A stretch of 64,000 bases of DNA from Candidatus Cloacimonadota bacterium (GCA_016932035.1 JAFGDR010000031.1:1-64000), one strand, 5' to 3'; positions 25,745 to 35,372 are shown, counted from the stretch's first letter. The notes: generated from the sequence alone by a model not told the origin. Translations and numbers: made by a program.

Positions 25745-28094
25745 TGTTCTTATCTTCCAATTCTACTATTTTTTCGCAGATCAGAGCTGCACTGAGTATA
25801 GCATATCGTTTCTTATTTTTGTTTAGCTGGATATAGCAAACGATGGGATATGTCCACTCCAGCAGAGCGATCAGGTATGGTATGATGTCTGTTTCAAAGA
25901 GTGTCACGGTATTTGAGTACTCTCTAAGCTTGCAGATCATTTCATATGCTTTTTTCACCATTGGATCATTTCCATTATACGTAAATAGAGGCAGTTCATT
26001 CAGACGATTTGCTACAAGAAGCCCTTGCTCAAATTGTAGCATTTCTTTTAGTGCCACTTCGTTTTCAATGGAGCACATTTCTATCTTGAAGATTGGCTCA
26101 AGGCGTGCAAAATCTTCAACGATGTTCCGCGATTTTGTTTCTGAGAAATCAATGATATAAATATTCTCTTTCTCATCAAGAAGGATGTTCTGCATGTTCA
26201 GATCACCGTGAGAGATTGATTTATACCACAATTGTGACCTACTTTTTCTTTTTGGATATTCGTATTTAAGAAAATAGTATGGATTGATGATATCTCTTTC
26301 CAATTCCTCGCTGTGAAGAGTCCGATCATCGGGCGATATGTCCAATTCTTGCTCAAGCGTTTCAAATAGATTTGAGAATAGATTTAGAGGAGAATGTTCT
26401 GCATATGGATAGACAGGCTCCCATTGGGGTTGTCCATACCACGGTTTAAGGATTTCGGTAAAAATGCGGTCAAAGATGGGGATGAGTTTTTCTGCTGGAT
26501 GGTTTTTATAGTAGTCCGCAAGCCATACAAGATTGCTGTCTGGGCCGTTGATGCCAAGAAAATTATAGCGAAGCCCACCCCAATTTTTATAGGTGGTTGT
26601 TCCCATAATCGTTGTGCTGTTATTCAGAATAAACTTTTTCACGTATTTATGATAGGCATTTACTTCGCGGTCATTATTCTCGACAGAACCGATTTTTAAT
26701 ACTGTCGGCAGCAGGCGGCGACCATCTTTGTCATAGCTGGTAACTCGGAATGTAATCGACGTGAAACCGCCATGCAATTGGTCGAGAATTACCCTGCCGC
26801 AGTCAGCATATATTCTGCGAACGAGCGTATCCCATTCCGTTTCGTATCGTGTTCCTTCCGTTATTTCGATGACAAGGCGTTTTTCTTCTGCAGATCTGAT
26901 ATATGAAGGGAGAAAGATCCAGGATTTTGCATTTGAAATGATTGTGTCGGACTCTATTCGAACAACATCCATTACATGTTCAGATTGAGAAATCTGATGA
27001 ATGATCTTATTAAATGCATCACCTTCAACACTGAAGATTTCATCAAGAATGAATGCATGTGCATAATAGGAGGAAGAAGCCGGAAATATCTGTAGATTAT
27101 TTATAAGATGACGAAGAGTATCGTCTTTTGAGAGTTTGTAATGATTGTAGTAAACTCCAAAAATTAGAGCTATTTTACCTTGGTTTTCAATACAGGGAGT
27201 TGATATTGAGTTGCACAGCTCTTCTTTGGTTTTCGTCTTTGAAGCAGAGATAGAGGTTACTTCTGCAAGTATAGCAAAACCCCAGGCGGCTGGCATGCTT
27301 GTCATCTGTGGGGCCAAAAAGGAATGGTATGCATTAAGAAGTTTCTCCAACGAAAGAGTTCCAGCAGAATCTTTATTGATAGTCAATGACGGGTTGCCGG
27401 AAAAACTCAATCCTTGCGCAACATACATAGGAACATCGACAGGTTCGTTTGTGAACAGAAAATCAGGTCTGCAAAATCCGTCTGCTGGAGAAACACCCGC
27501 GGCATGTGCAAGCGATAGAAATAGCCCTAAGCCCTCTTCGGCTTGGGCAGAAGTATTACCGAATCCGCCAATACCAAGAGAGAACCCAAGTTCTTTCAAG
27601 TTTGTATGAATATATGAGTCTTTACCAAATCGCGGAGATGATGAGGATTTTGAGTTATTCCAGATATCGATGGCTGAATGACAATCGAAGGTTCCGATGC
27701 ACGTAAACGAACATTCTTCTTTTTCAAATGCTATTTTCTGTTCATTTGTTTTTATATGAGATCGGGCATGCGCAAGAGCTTCTTCCAGATCGCCAGCAAG
27801 AATGAATTGTTTAGCAAGTCCTGTAAGCGCAAGTACTTTTTCAACTTCAGGATCTAGACCAAACAGGATAAGCATCCCACCTTTTTTCCTGAGTTCTTTT
27901 TCCTTTTTCAGGAGAGCTCTCATTCCAGCGCTGGACATGTAGTCAACATTCTCGAAATCAACGATCCAGTGAGCTGAATCATTATTGAGAGAGCCGGTTT
28001 CTTTTTCAAAAATTTCAGCACCAAGACCATCAAGACGTCCTTTTAATCTGAGACATGGATAGTCCTGAATTGAATGTACTTTGACTTCAAACAT
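25731..28094 (-). CDS. STAS - unknown middle - kinase-fold phosphotransferase fusion
   Basis: A 787-residue cytoplasmic protein. Residues 1-112 are a STAS domain like anti-sigma-factor antagonists: VDFENVDYMSSAGMRALLK contains the switch-serine motif (Ser54/Ser55). Residues about 120-420 form an unrecognised region with two halves, the first containing GFSLGIGGFGNTS and DGFCRPDFLFT. Residues about 430-787 are an aminoglycoside-phosphotransferase/kinase-like fold: LHGGFTSITFRV as glycine loop, VLKIG with Lys467, SHGDLNMQNILL (629-640) as catalytic loop and IDFSET (648-653) as DFG counterpart. The closest recalled family for the last part is the TCAD9-type phosphotransferase of signalling/conflict systems, a tentative link. 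Function unknown. Confidence 0.72.
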   Translation of the reverse strand: MFEVKVHSIQDYPCLRLKGRLDGLGAEIFEKETGSLNNDSAHWIVDFENVDYMSSAGMRALLKKEKELRKKGGMLILFGLDPEVEKVLALTGLAKQFILAGDLEEALAHARSHIKTNEQKIAFEKEECSFTCIGTFDCHSAIDIWNNSKSSSSPRFGKDSYIHTNLKELGFSLGIGGFGNTSAQAEEGLGLFLSLAHAAGVSPADGFCRPDFLFTNEPVDVPMYVAQGLSFSGNPSLTINKDSAGTLSLEKLLNAYHSFLAPQMTSMPAAWGFAILAEVTSISASKTKTKEELCNSISTPCIENQGKIALIFGVYYNHYKLSKDDTLRHLINNLQIFPASSSYYAHAFILDEIFSVEGDAFNKIIHQISQSEHVMDVVRIESDTIISNAKSWIFLPSYIRSAEEKRLVIEITEGTRYETEWDTLVRRIYADCGRVILDQLHGGFTSITFRVTSYDKDGRRLLPTVLKIGSVENNDREVNAYHKYVKKFILNNSTTIMGTTTYKNWGGLRYNFLGINGPDSNLVWLADYYKNHPAEKLIPIFDRIFTEILKPWYGQPQWEPVYPYAEHSPLNLFSNLFETLEQELDISPDDRTLHSEELERDIINPYYFLKYEYPKRKSRSQLWYKSISHGDLNMQNILLDEKENIYIIDFSETKSRNIVEDFARLEPIFKIEMCSIENEVALKEMLQFEQGLLVANRLNELPLFTYNGNDPMVKKAYEMICKLREYSNTVTLFETDIIPYLIALLEWTYPIVCYIQLNKNKKRYAILSAALICEKIVELEDKNNAKL

Positions 28095-28120
28095 AAGAGT
28101 CCTCTAATCAGAAGCGAAGG

Positions 28121-29149
28121 TTATTTCTTTTGTATAAGTTTTTCAATTAATGTGCGTTCTTTAGGTGTCGTCATTATTATGAGGGATGTTCCCTTGCCAA
28201 TCATATATGTTTCGGCAGGACTATAAATCCATCCAATTTTTGTGTGCAATGCAAGAACAAGTGTATTTTTAAATTGTTTGAGATTAAGATCTTTGAGTTG
28301 CGAACCTTCGAAGGAATCGAGAGGAGGTGTTTCTTCGATACGAAGATTTTTATTCGTGTCGCGGAGCATGGTGTCGAGGAAAGAAACCACGGTTGGGCGT
28401 ATCATTTCAGAAGCCATTCTCAGTCCCCCGATGAGTGTTGGAGAAACCACAGCACTGGCACCGGCTTTTTTCATCTTCTCGGCATTCATATTATTATGAC
28501 AGCTTGCCACAACTTTAATGTTGGGATTAATCTGACGTGCCGATAGGCTGATGATAAGATTCTTATTGTCATCATCCATCGCAGCGAAAAGCCCTGCCGC
28601 CCTATCGATGCCCGCTTTTTTCAATATTGAATCTTCTATCGGATCCCCTTCAACATACAGTTGTTCAGGGAAACGTTCTTCAAGTCGTTGAATTCGTTCC
28701 TCGGTCAAGGCAACAACAACACTATTTCTTCCTGTTGTATAGAGCTCATTTATGATGTGGAGTCCAACCTGTCCCACGCCGCACACAATATAATGATTTT
28801 TTAAACGTTCGATCTTTTTTTCCATCTTTCTTCTCCTGAAGGTCGCTTTTAATTCTCCTTCGACAGTGAAAGCAGTAATCGTTGAAAGTACATATGTCAG
28901 GATACCCACACCTGTAAATGCGATGATCATTGTAAAAACTCTACCAAAGGAGTGGTTTGACAGGTCGATTATTTCTGAATAGCCGATCGTAGAAATCGTC
29001 ACAACGGTCATATACAAGCAGTCAAGCATGGAATATGAATCTCCAGCGATGAACCAATACACGGCAGTTGACCCGAATATGATAATCAGCAGAGCCGTGC
29101 CTGCAATGAGGAATTTCTTAAGAAGCTTTGAGGTTATATATCCTTTCAT
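28121..29149 (-). CDS. two-helix potassium channel with RCK (TrkA-N/TrkA-C) domains
   Basis: A 342-residue channel of the MthK/Kch class. Helices lie at about 12-32 and 70-92, with the pore loop between them ending TVVTISTIGYSE; the filter is T-I-G-Y-S (54-58) instead of TVGYG. Cytoplasmic RCK-N follows from 118 with the nucleotide-binding loop YIVCGVGQVG and a later acidic LYVEGDPIED. The C-terminal TrkA-C part (about 255-340) has SQLKDLNLKQ and MIGKGTSLIIMTTP. It probably gates cation flux in response to nucleotide or ion binding. It is followed by the STAS/kinase gene, 26 nt downstream. Confidence 0.85.
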   Translation of the reverse strand: MKGYITSKLLKKFLIAGTALLIIIFGSTAVYWFIAGDSYSMLDCLYMTVVTISTIGYSEIIDLSNHSFGRVFTMIIAFTGVGILTYVLSTITAFTVEGELKATFRRRKMEKKIERLKNHYIVCGVGQVGLHIINELYTTGRNSVVVALTEERIQRLEERFPEQLYVEGDPIEDSILKKAGIDRAAGLFAAMDDDNKNLIISLSARQINPNIKVVASCHNNMNAEKMKKAGASAVVSPTLIGGLRMASEMIRPTVVSFLDTMLRDTNKNLRIEETPPLDSFEGSQLKDLNLKQFKNTLVLALHTKIGWIYSPAETYMIGKGTSLIIMTTPKERTLIEKLIQKK

Positions 29150-29239
29150 GTGTAACTCACTTATAGTTATAAGCTTTTAGGGGATGATTAAATGTCAATA
29201 ATTAAATGGATTCATCAATGTTTTTGTAAAATAGAATAA

Positions 29240-29268
29240 TTGACAGAAAAACATCAACGCAAGAAATG
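29240..29268 (+). promoter_or_regulatory. candidate promoter of tRNA-Arg(UCG)
   Basis: TTGACA (29240-29245) is followed after 17-18 nt by GAAATGG (29263-29269), 10 nt before the tRNA. The layout copies that of the initiator tRNA promoter candidate at 14487. Good -35, poor -10 match; prediction only. Confidence 0.4.
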
Positions 29269-29278
29269 GTGAGACGCT

Positions 29279-29355
29279 GCGCCCGTAGTTCAACTGGATA
29301 GAGCAACGGACTTCGGATCCGTGAGTTGGGGGTTCGACTCCCTCCGGGCGTGCCA
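29279..29355 (+). tRNA. tRNA-Arg (UCG)
   Basis: Cloverleaf: acceptor GCGCCCG/CGGGCGT with a G1-U72 wobble, D arm AGTTCAACTGGATAGAGC, anticodon stem ACGGA/TCCGT with loop CTTCGGA, T arm TGGGG/CTCCC region and encoded GCCA. Anticodon UCG (written TCG in DNA) reads CGA and, by wobble, other CGN codons. It lies 11 nt before tmk on the same strand, so the two may share a transcript. Confidence 0.95.
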
Positions 29356-29366
29356 AATTTTTTATT

Positions 29367-30026
29367 ATGATGAATAGAAAAGGTCTCTTTATTACATTCG
29401 AAGGCATCGAAGGGTGTGGAAAAAGCACACAGGCAAGATTTCTAACAGAATCTCTTCGAACTCTCGGGTATGAAGTTCTCCTCACCAGAGAACCTGGCGG
29501 ACCACGTATTTCCGAAAAAATAAGAAAGCTGCTTCTCAATAAAGAATATACTGAAATGCACCGCCTCACAGAGGTATTTCTGTATATGGCGAGCAGGGCT
29601 CAGCATACTGTTGAGTGGATAAAACCAGCCCTTGAAATAGGGCAGATCGTTATTTGTGACAGATATTATGATTCTACCTATGCTTACCAGGGGGCAGCTC
29701 GAGAGATACCGGAAAAAGAGATAGAAAAAATTAACAATATCGCTACAACTGGACTCAAGCCAGATGTGACGTATATTATTGATGTCCCTGTCGAGATCGG
29801 TCTTGAGCGGCTTCATAACGGAACAAAAGCCGAGGACATTGACCGGCTCGAAAGCGAAGATGTTGCTTTTCATCGACGGGTTCGAGAAGGATACCTCAAG
29901 CTTGTGGAAAAGGAACCTGAACGCGTGGTGATAATCGACGGGACAAAGAATGTCGAAGATATTCATAAGGATATAATGTTTAATTTTACCGAAAGATACA
30001 AAGATTTATCAGGGGAGCAACAATGA
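29367..30026 (+). CDS. tmk: thymidylate kinase
   Basis: A 219-residue dTMP kinase. The P-loop FEGIEGCGKSTQ sits at about residues 10-21, the dTMP-binding DRYYDSTYAYQGAAR near 97-111 with the characteristic DR(Y/H) motif, and TREPGGPRISEKIR near 41-54. It makes dTDP for DNA synthesis. It starts 11 nt after tRNA-Arg and no Shine-Dalgarno is visible; ATG 29367 or 29370 are equivalent. The stop overlaps the protease gene by ATGA. Confidence 0.94.
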   Translation: MMNRKGLFITFEGIEGCGKSTQARFLTESLRTLGYEVLLTREPGGPRISEKIRKLLLNKEYTEMHRLTEVFLYMASRAQHTVEWIKPALEIGQIVICDRYYDSTYAYQGAAREIPEKEIEKINNIATTGLKPDVTYIIDVPVEIGLERLHNGTKAEDIDRLESEDVAFHRRVREGYLKLVEKEPERVVIIDGTKNVEDIHKDIMFNFTERYKDLSGEQQ

Positions 30027-31597
30027 AAAAGAAACAAGTATTGATAGTATTGGTTGTCATAACCATAATTTTTGGATTTATAATAGGCAGAGTCGGATTT
30101 GCAAAAGCAGAAAGCACTCAAGGAAGTCTGTATGATTACATGAAGCTGTTCACAGACATCATAACAAAACTCAACCAGGCGCACGTTGAAGAGATTGATT
30201 CGCAGGAACTATTTGAAAGTGCGATCAACGGCATGCTTGATACCCTCGATCCTTATACTTCTTTGCTTACACCGGAGGAGTTTGCCGATCTTCAAACAAG
30301 CACTAAAGGCGAGTTCGGCGGATTGGGTATAACGATCTCCCACACCGATACAGATTATATAATGGTCATTTCGGTCATCGAAGCAACACCAGCATACAGG
30401 GCAAACCTGATGGCTGGCGATGAAATCGTGGCAGTGGACGGTGAGTCTACAGAAGGATGGACATCTTCAAAAGCAGTCGATCATCTCAGGGGTCCTAAAG
30501 GCTCTAAAGTGACGATAACTATTAAGAGAGAAGGTGTTGATGAGAATTTTGATGTTGTTATTGAGCGGGATAAAGTCAAGATGGACAGTGTTCCTTATGC
30601 TTATAAAATCGGGGACATCGGTTATATTCGAATAACGAACTTCAATGCAAGTACTGGAGAAGACCTTCATAACGCAATGGTCGAACTCACCAAAGAGGGG
30701 ATAAAAGGGCTTCTTATTGACGTGCGCTCAAACCCGGGCGGTTTGCTCAGTACTGCCATCGAAACAGTTGACCAGTTCCTTCCAAAAAATAAACTCGTTG
30801 TTGAAACAAAAGGAAGGATAGCAACATTCAACAGGAAATTTTATACAAAGGACGACTATGCCTTTGAAGGCATACCTATAATTGTTATGGTAAACCAGAC
30901 AAGTGCCAGCGCTGCGGAGATTTTCTCGGGCTCTCTTCAGGATTGGGATAAAGCGCTTATTGTTGGACAGAATAGTTTCGGCAAAGGTTCGGTACAGCAA
31001 CTTTTTCCGCTGCCAATGAATTATGGTTTGAAGATTACTACCTCAAAATACTATATTGAAAGCGGCCGTTGTATTCATAATGATGCAAATGAAGATGCGA
31101 TCAGAGAGAATGATATTACCAAACTGAATAAGAAGATCGATTCAAATGAGGAAAAGGAAGTCTATTTTACCGTTGGTGGACGAGAAGTATATGGTGGCGG
31201 CGGGATCACGCCCGATATTATCATTGTACAGGATACCCTCAACGCCTTTGAACTCGAGGTCCGTAGAAACAACCTGTTCTTTCCATTTGCAGTGGACTAC
31301 CTATCAGAAAATGATATTGGTCTTGATTTTACGGTAGACGATGAAATTTTTGAAGATTTTGTACAACGTATTCGCGATAAAGAAATCGAGTTCACAGATG
31401 AAGAACTTGCTCAATCCGAACCGTGGCTCAGAAATGCATTGGAATCGCAGATCATCAGTAATAAATTTGGTTTGGAGGAGGGTAATAAGAGAGCTATCAA
31501 TCAGGATCCCCAGCTTCAGGAAGCTCTCAAACTTTTTGATCAGTACGGCTCTCTCAAAGAGATGTTTGTCCACGCAGATGAAATAGCTGAAGAATAA
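30023..31597 (+). CDS. C-terminal processing peptidase (S41 family)
   Basis: A 524-residue periplasmic serine protease of the Ctp/Prc family. An N-terminal signal anchor (KKKQVLIVLVVITIIFGFIIG) is followed by an S41 N-terminal region with DPYTSLLTPEEF, a PDZ domain (about 90-175, FGGLGITISHTDTDY and GDEIVAVDGE), and the catalytic domain with DVRSNPGGLL, the nucleophile Ser in NQTSASAAEIFSG and the Lys in NSFGKGSVQ. A C-terminal extension of about 120 acidic residues follows. It processes or degrades periplasmic proteins. Overlaps tmk by 4 nt. Confidence 0.92.
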   Translation: MKKKQVLIVLVVITIIFGFIIGRVGFAKAESTQGSLYDYMKLFTDIITKLNQAHVEEIDSQELFESAINGMLDTLDPYTSLLTPEEFADLQTSTKGEFGGLGITISHTDTDYIMVISVIEATPAYRANLMAGDEIVAVDGESTEGWTSSKAVDHLRGPKGSKVTITIKREGVDENFDVVIERDKVKMDSVPYAYKIGDIGYIRITNFNASTGEDLHNAMVELTKEGIKGLLIDVRSNPGGLLSTAIETVDQFLPKNKLVVETKGRIATFNRKFYTKDDYAFEGIPIIVMVNQTSASAAEIFSGSLQDWDKALIVGQNSFGKGSVQQLFPLPMNYGLKITTSKYYIESGRCIHNDANEDAIRENDITKLNKKIDSNEEKEVYFTVGGREVYGGGGITPDIIIVQDTLNAFELEVRRNNLFFPFAVDYLSENDIGLDFTVDDEIFEDFVQRIRDKEIEFTDEELAQSEPWLRNALESQIISNKFGLEEGNKRAINQDPQLQEALKLFDQYGSLKEMFVHADEIAEE

Positions 31598-31622
31598 CCG
31601 CAGCACATATATTATATAATAA

Positions 31623-31655
31623 AAGGACTTATCATTACGATGAGTCCTTGATTTT
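31623..31655. terminator. terminator hairpin between convergent ctp and cinA
   Basis: AAGGACTTATC (31623-31633) pairs with GATGAGTCCTT (31639-31649) around ATTAC, an 11-bp stem with one G-T pair, followed by GATTTTAG on the plus strand. The rest of 31598-31830 is AT-rich with no convincing gene; the T-run after 31700 may help terminate the plus transcript. Confidence 0.6.
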
Positions 31656-31830
31656 AGTAAATATAAGTAGTATTCAATCCATACCACAATATATAGATTT
31701 CTTTTTTTTATCGGTATTATTCTCTATATCAAAAAAGTGCGCGAAAAATAGCAATGTGCTGAATTGAGTTGTGAATACAAAAGATCATGTTTTTTTGTTT
31801 CAAAAAGTTCATTAGGATTAGAAAATGAAT

Positions 31831-33045
31831 CTAAATTTCCACTTCAAGTTGACGAAGTGCATAAAGCGCGGTTTTATTCTTTACTTCAATTCTCGTTCCA
31901 GAAAAGTTATTTTTTGTTATCACCAATCCGGTCTTTCCCCATGTTCCGATATATACAAACCCAACTGGTTTTTCCTTGGTTCCACCATCAGGTCCTGCAA
32001 TACCGGATACAGCTATCGCATAGTCTGTTCCGATAAGTTCTTTTATCCCGAGAACCATTTCCTTACCTGTTTCCAGGCTTACAGCTCCGTATCTGCTAAG
32101 TGTAGCTTTTCGCACTCCTAAAATTTCCATTTTTGCTTCATTACTATATGACACAACACCCCCCTTAAAATATTCCGAACTTCCTGCATTGTCTGTGATC
32201 AAGCTCTGTATGAGACCTCCTGTACAAGATTCCGCCACAGAAAGGGTTTTGCCCGACACCATCATTTTTTTATGAAAGACCGTTTCTATCGAATCAGCAT
32301 CAAATCCATAAATATTTTGTTGAGGAACATGTTGGACGAACAATTTAACGATTTTACTCACTTCATCTTCAGGGGTTCCGTACACTCGAATATCAACCAT
32401 ACCTGGCTTGGGAAGGAAAGCAATTTTTGTTTTTTGTGTTTCCTTGATTTGTTGGGTTGATGTAGAAAGAATAGATTCCGGAATACCGATCGTTCTAATG
32501 GTTCTCTGGAATAGTGGTTGAGGATGATAATTTTCGAGTAATAGAGGTAAGATACTGTCTTCAAAGATGAACCTCATTTCAGAAGGAACGCCTGGTACAG
32601 CAAAGAAGTGTTTGCTGTTTTTACAAAAGTACAATCCCGGAGCTGTTCCAATTGGATTGTTTAAAGGTGTGAAATCCTGCGGAACATCTGCTTGGGTTTT
32701 CGCAATCTCGGGCAGATCAAAACTTTTATTTGCATACATCTTTTGGATTTTTTCCCAGATGTCATTATGGAATATGAGTTTTTTCCCAAAAAAAGCACAC
32801 ATGGCATGTTTTGTTACATCGTCATGAGTTGGACCGAGACCTCCCGACATGATGATCACATCATACTGCTCCCAATAATGCTTGAGTGTATTTGCGATCA
32901 TTGCAACATCATCTTTAACTGTTATGGTCAGATCGAGTGGTATACCAGCTGCTACCAGGTGTTCGCCAATAAAGCTTTCGTTGGTATTTACTGTTTTACC
33001 CATCAAAATTTCATTGCCTATTGCGACATATAAAATTTTTGCCAT
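31831..33045 (-). CDS. cinA: CinA-family protein (competence/damage-inducible, NMN amidohydrolase)
   Basis: A 404-residue CinA with both halves. The N-terminal molybdopterin-binding-like domain (about 1-170) has AIGNEILMGKTVNTN and MSGGLGPTHDDVT. The C-terminal amidohydrolase domain (about 245-404) has LSVAESCTGGLIQSLIT, GGVVSYSNEAK and GIAGPDGGTKEKPVG; this domain deamidates nicotinamide mononucleotide in characterised members, and the first domain is linked to ADP-ribose pyrophosphatase activity. ATG 33045 is chosen from the normal MAKILYVAIG start and a GGAG upstream; a longer frame from 33129 is unlikely. Confidence 0.92.
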   Translation of the reverse strand: MAKILYVAIGNEILMGKTVNTNESFIGEHLVAAGIPLDLTITVKDDVAMIANTLKHYWEQYDVIIMSGGLGPTHDDVTKHAMCAFFGKKLIFHNDIWEKIQKMYANKSFDLPEIAKTQADVPQDFTPLNNPIGTAPGLYFCKNSKHFFAVPGVPSEMRFIFEDSILPLLLENYHPQPLFQRTIRTIGIPESILSTSTQQIKETQKTKIAFLPKPGMVDIRVYGTPEDEVSKIVKLFVQHVPQQNIYGFDADSIETVFHKKMMVSGKTLSVAESCTGGLIQSLITDNAGSSEYFKGGVVSYSNEAKMEILGVRKATLSRYGAVSLETGKEMVLGIKELIGTDYAIAVSGIAGPDGGTKEKPVGFVYIGTWGKTGLVITKNNFSGTRIEVKNKTALYALRQLEVEI

Positions 33046-33199
33046 TTTTTCTCCAGAAAAACTTTTATCCGTACCAGTTACAAGCCAAACTACATCGTTC
33101 AAATTACTTGACACCGAGAGATTCGTCAATGATTTCTTTCATCAATAGTGATTTTCTTAAAAAAAATGATATTAAATGCTTTCTTCGAAAGGAGCACTT

Positions 33200-35368
33200 A
33201 TGATAGCAAAAAGAAAATATTTTGTACTCTTTTTCATTTTTACTTTTGTAACAATGACTGTTTTACAAGCCCAGGAAGATATGGCGCATGCTGAAATTAT
33301 GAATCTTCAGGGAGAGGTAATTCTCAATCATGATCACCAGCTTGCTCCTGCAACCAAAGGGGATAAGCTTTTTGACGGAGATATGCTCCTGACTAAGGAC
33401 AACTCCTTTGCAATTGTAAAATTCTCAGATAATGGAGCTATATCTAAGGTGTTTTCAAATAGCACCCTGACCATAAATATGAGCCAGAGAGAGCAAAGTT
33501 TCATGAAAACCCTTACGCTCGATGTTGGAAAGATCTGGTCTGAAGTGACAACCGGGGAAGGGGATTATTATATCCAAACGCCAACGTCAGTAGCAGCCGT
33601 TAAAGGAACTGGTTTTATGACCGATGTTGATGCCCAGACAGGATTTACAACGCTACAGGTTTTCGAAGGGACTGTCGATTTTAGTAATGAGTTTGGAAGA
33701 ATCAGTATTCCAGCTGGGAATCAAGGATTTTCAAACGGCATTGATCCTCCTTCTTTCCAGATGATGGAAAATGTCCAGCCCCCAGAATCTCTTATGGAAG
33801 TCACAATTCCTGAAGAGACAAAACCGGAAACACCAAAGCAACCAGATCAACCTCAAGAACAGCCACAACAGAAACCGGATATTGAAGTGCAGCCAGTTGA
33901 AGAACCCAAAGAGGAAGCAAAAGCAGACCAGCCTAAAGCACCCAGAAAATCAATACTTCCCGGAACACTGGGGATCGGAACAGTTACCATCGATGGTGTT
34001 ACCTATACACGCATCCGTCTCATGCCGGAAATTCCAATTTGGAAATTTAAGTTAGGGCTTGATTTTGATATCCTCATTGATGGTGACGGCAACATCAGGA
34101 AGAAAGATTGGGATAACTTCAATGCATATTTGAATAAGATCATGTATCTTGAGTTTGCAAACAGACGCGACCCGTTCTATTTCAGGCTCGGTGCATTCCC
34201 CAGTGTAAAATTTGGTCACGGTCTCATCATGAGAGACTATACAAACATGCTTGACTATCCTGCAACAAAACAGCTTGGAGCAGAAATTGCTGTTAATACA
34301 AAACCATTCGGACTTGGCGTAGATGTATTCTGTCCGAATGTCGATGAGCATAACATATTTGCTGCACGAGTTAAGTTGAATCCTTTTGTTACCACAGGTA
34401 TTCCTTTCCTCAACAATCTGGAATTTGGATTTACGGGAGTAACAGACCTGAACGAACTCGGCGGCTTAAAGGACAATGATGAAGACGGATATCCAAATAT
34501 ATTCGATGACTATCCCGATAATCCCCATTATTGGGCAGACACCGATAGTGATGGTTGGCCGGATCCTGCTAATATCGATTCTGTGGGAAGTGTTACGATT
34601 GATATCGACGCTGATAATAATAATGAACTTGATGTAAATCAGGTTATACCCGGATGGGACAATCTGGCAGATTATCTGAAGAGTGTGTATAAATTAGGAA
34701 AGAAGGAAAGCGTTACCATTATTGGCGCTGATTATACATTACCTCTTATCAATTCCAAGCTTTTCAGTTTGTATCATTATTCCGAACTAGCTCATATTCT
34801 TGATTATGGAACTGGTGTGATATTCCCTGGCTTTGGTGCAAAATTTCTTATCTTTGACGCAACCCTCGATTACAGAATGTTCGGAGATGATTTTGAACCC
34901 AACTTCTTTGATTACCTTTATGATAACGAACGCGCAATGGTCGTTGGAGATTCTGTTGTAACCAAGAGGAGTACGCTGAAGGGAATCAATAAATCTCAGG
35001 GATGGCGCGGACAGCTCGTTTCGCACATTTTCAACATTCTCGATTTTACAGTCGCCTATGAAGATATTCATGGTAAAGATTATAACATGGGCAAATCAAT
35101 CCTCGGAGAAGCGCGTTTGAAGAAAACATTCATCCCCGGTCTTGACTATGCCTATGCGCGATATTCTCAAACACAGGTTGAGAAATTCACCACATGGAAG
35201 AGTCCCAATGCAGTGATAGAAGCCCAGATCGGCTACGAAGTATCACCGGTAACGCTTCTCGTTTGGGATTATAAAGTCTACTACATCGACCTCAATGGTG
35301 ACGGGAAGATATCGGGAGACGATGAGACCAAAAAGACATATAGTTTTGGAGTGCAGATAAAAATATAG
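33200..35368 (+). CDS. FecR-domain outer-surface protein with porin-like barrel
   Basis: A 722-residue secreted protein; AAAGGAG upstream fixes ATG 33200. Signal peptide to about VLQAQ. Residues 55-150 are a FecR-type domain (FDGDMLLTKDNSFAIVKF, IWSEVTTGEGDYYIQTPTS, VAAVKGTGFMTDV). A Pro/Gln/Glu-rich linker (203-250) follows. Residues about 275-722 look like a beta barrel with aromatic, alternating strands and a short end PKxYSFGVQIKI-like. A thrombospondin-type-3-like calcium insert (DNDEDGYPN, DTDSDGWPD, 424-455) is embedded. FecR normally senses or binds outside the cell; joining it to a barrel is unusual. Role unknown, perhaps a surface-exposed scaffold or porin. Confidence 0.65.
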   Translation: MIAKRKYFVLFFIFTFVTMTVLQAQEDMAHAEIMNLQGEVILNHDHQLAPATKGDKLFDGDMLLTKDNSFAIVKFSDNGAISKVFSNSTLTINMSQREQSFMKTLTLDVGKIWSEVTTGEGDYYIQTPTSVAAVKGTGFMTDVDAQTGFTTLQVFEGTVDFSNEFGRISIPAGNQGFSNGIDPPSFQMMENVQPPESLMEVTIPEETKPETPKQPDQPQEQPQQKPDIEVQPVEEPKEEAKADQPKAPRKSILPGTLGIGTVTIDGVTYTRIRLMPEIPIWKFKLGLDFDILIDGDGNIRKKDWDNFNAYLNKIMYLEFANRRDPFYFRLGAFPSVKFGHGLIMRDYTNMLDYPATKQLGAEIAVNTKPFGLGVDVFCPNVDEHNIFAARVKLNPFVTTGIPFLNNLEFGFTGVTDLNELGGLKDNDEDGYPNIFDDYPDNPHYWADTDSDGWPDPANIDSVGSVTIDIDADNNNELDVNQVIPGWDNLADYLKSVYKLGKKESVTIIGADYTLPLINSKLFSLYHYSELAHILDYGTGVIFPGFGAKFLIFDATLDYRMFGDDFEPNFFDYLYDNERAMVVGDSVVTKRSTLKGINKSQGWRGQLVSHIFNILDFTVAYEDIHGKDYNMGKSILGEARLKKTFIPGLDYAYARYSQTQVEKFTTWKSPNAVIEAQIGYEVSPVTLLVWDYKVYYIDLNGDGKISGDDETKKTYSFGVQIKI

Positions 35369-35372
35369 TCAC

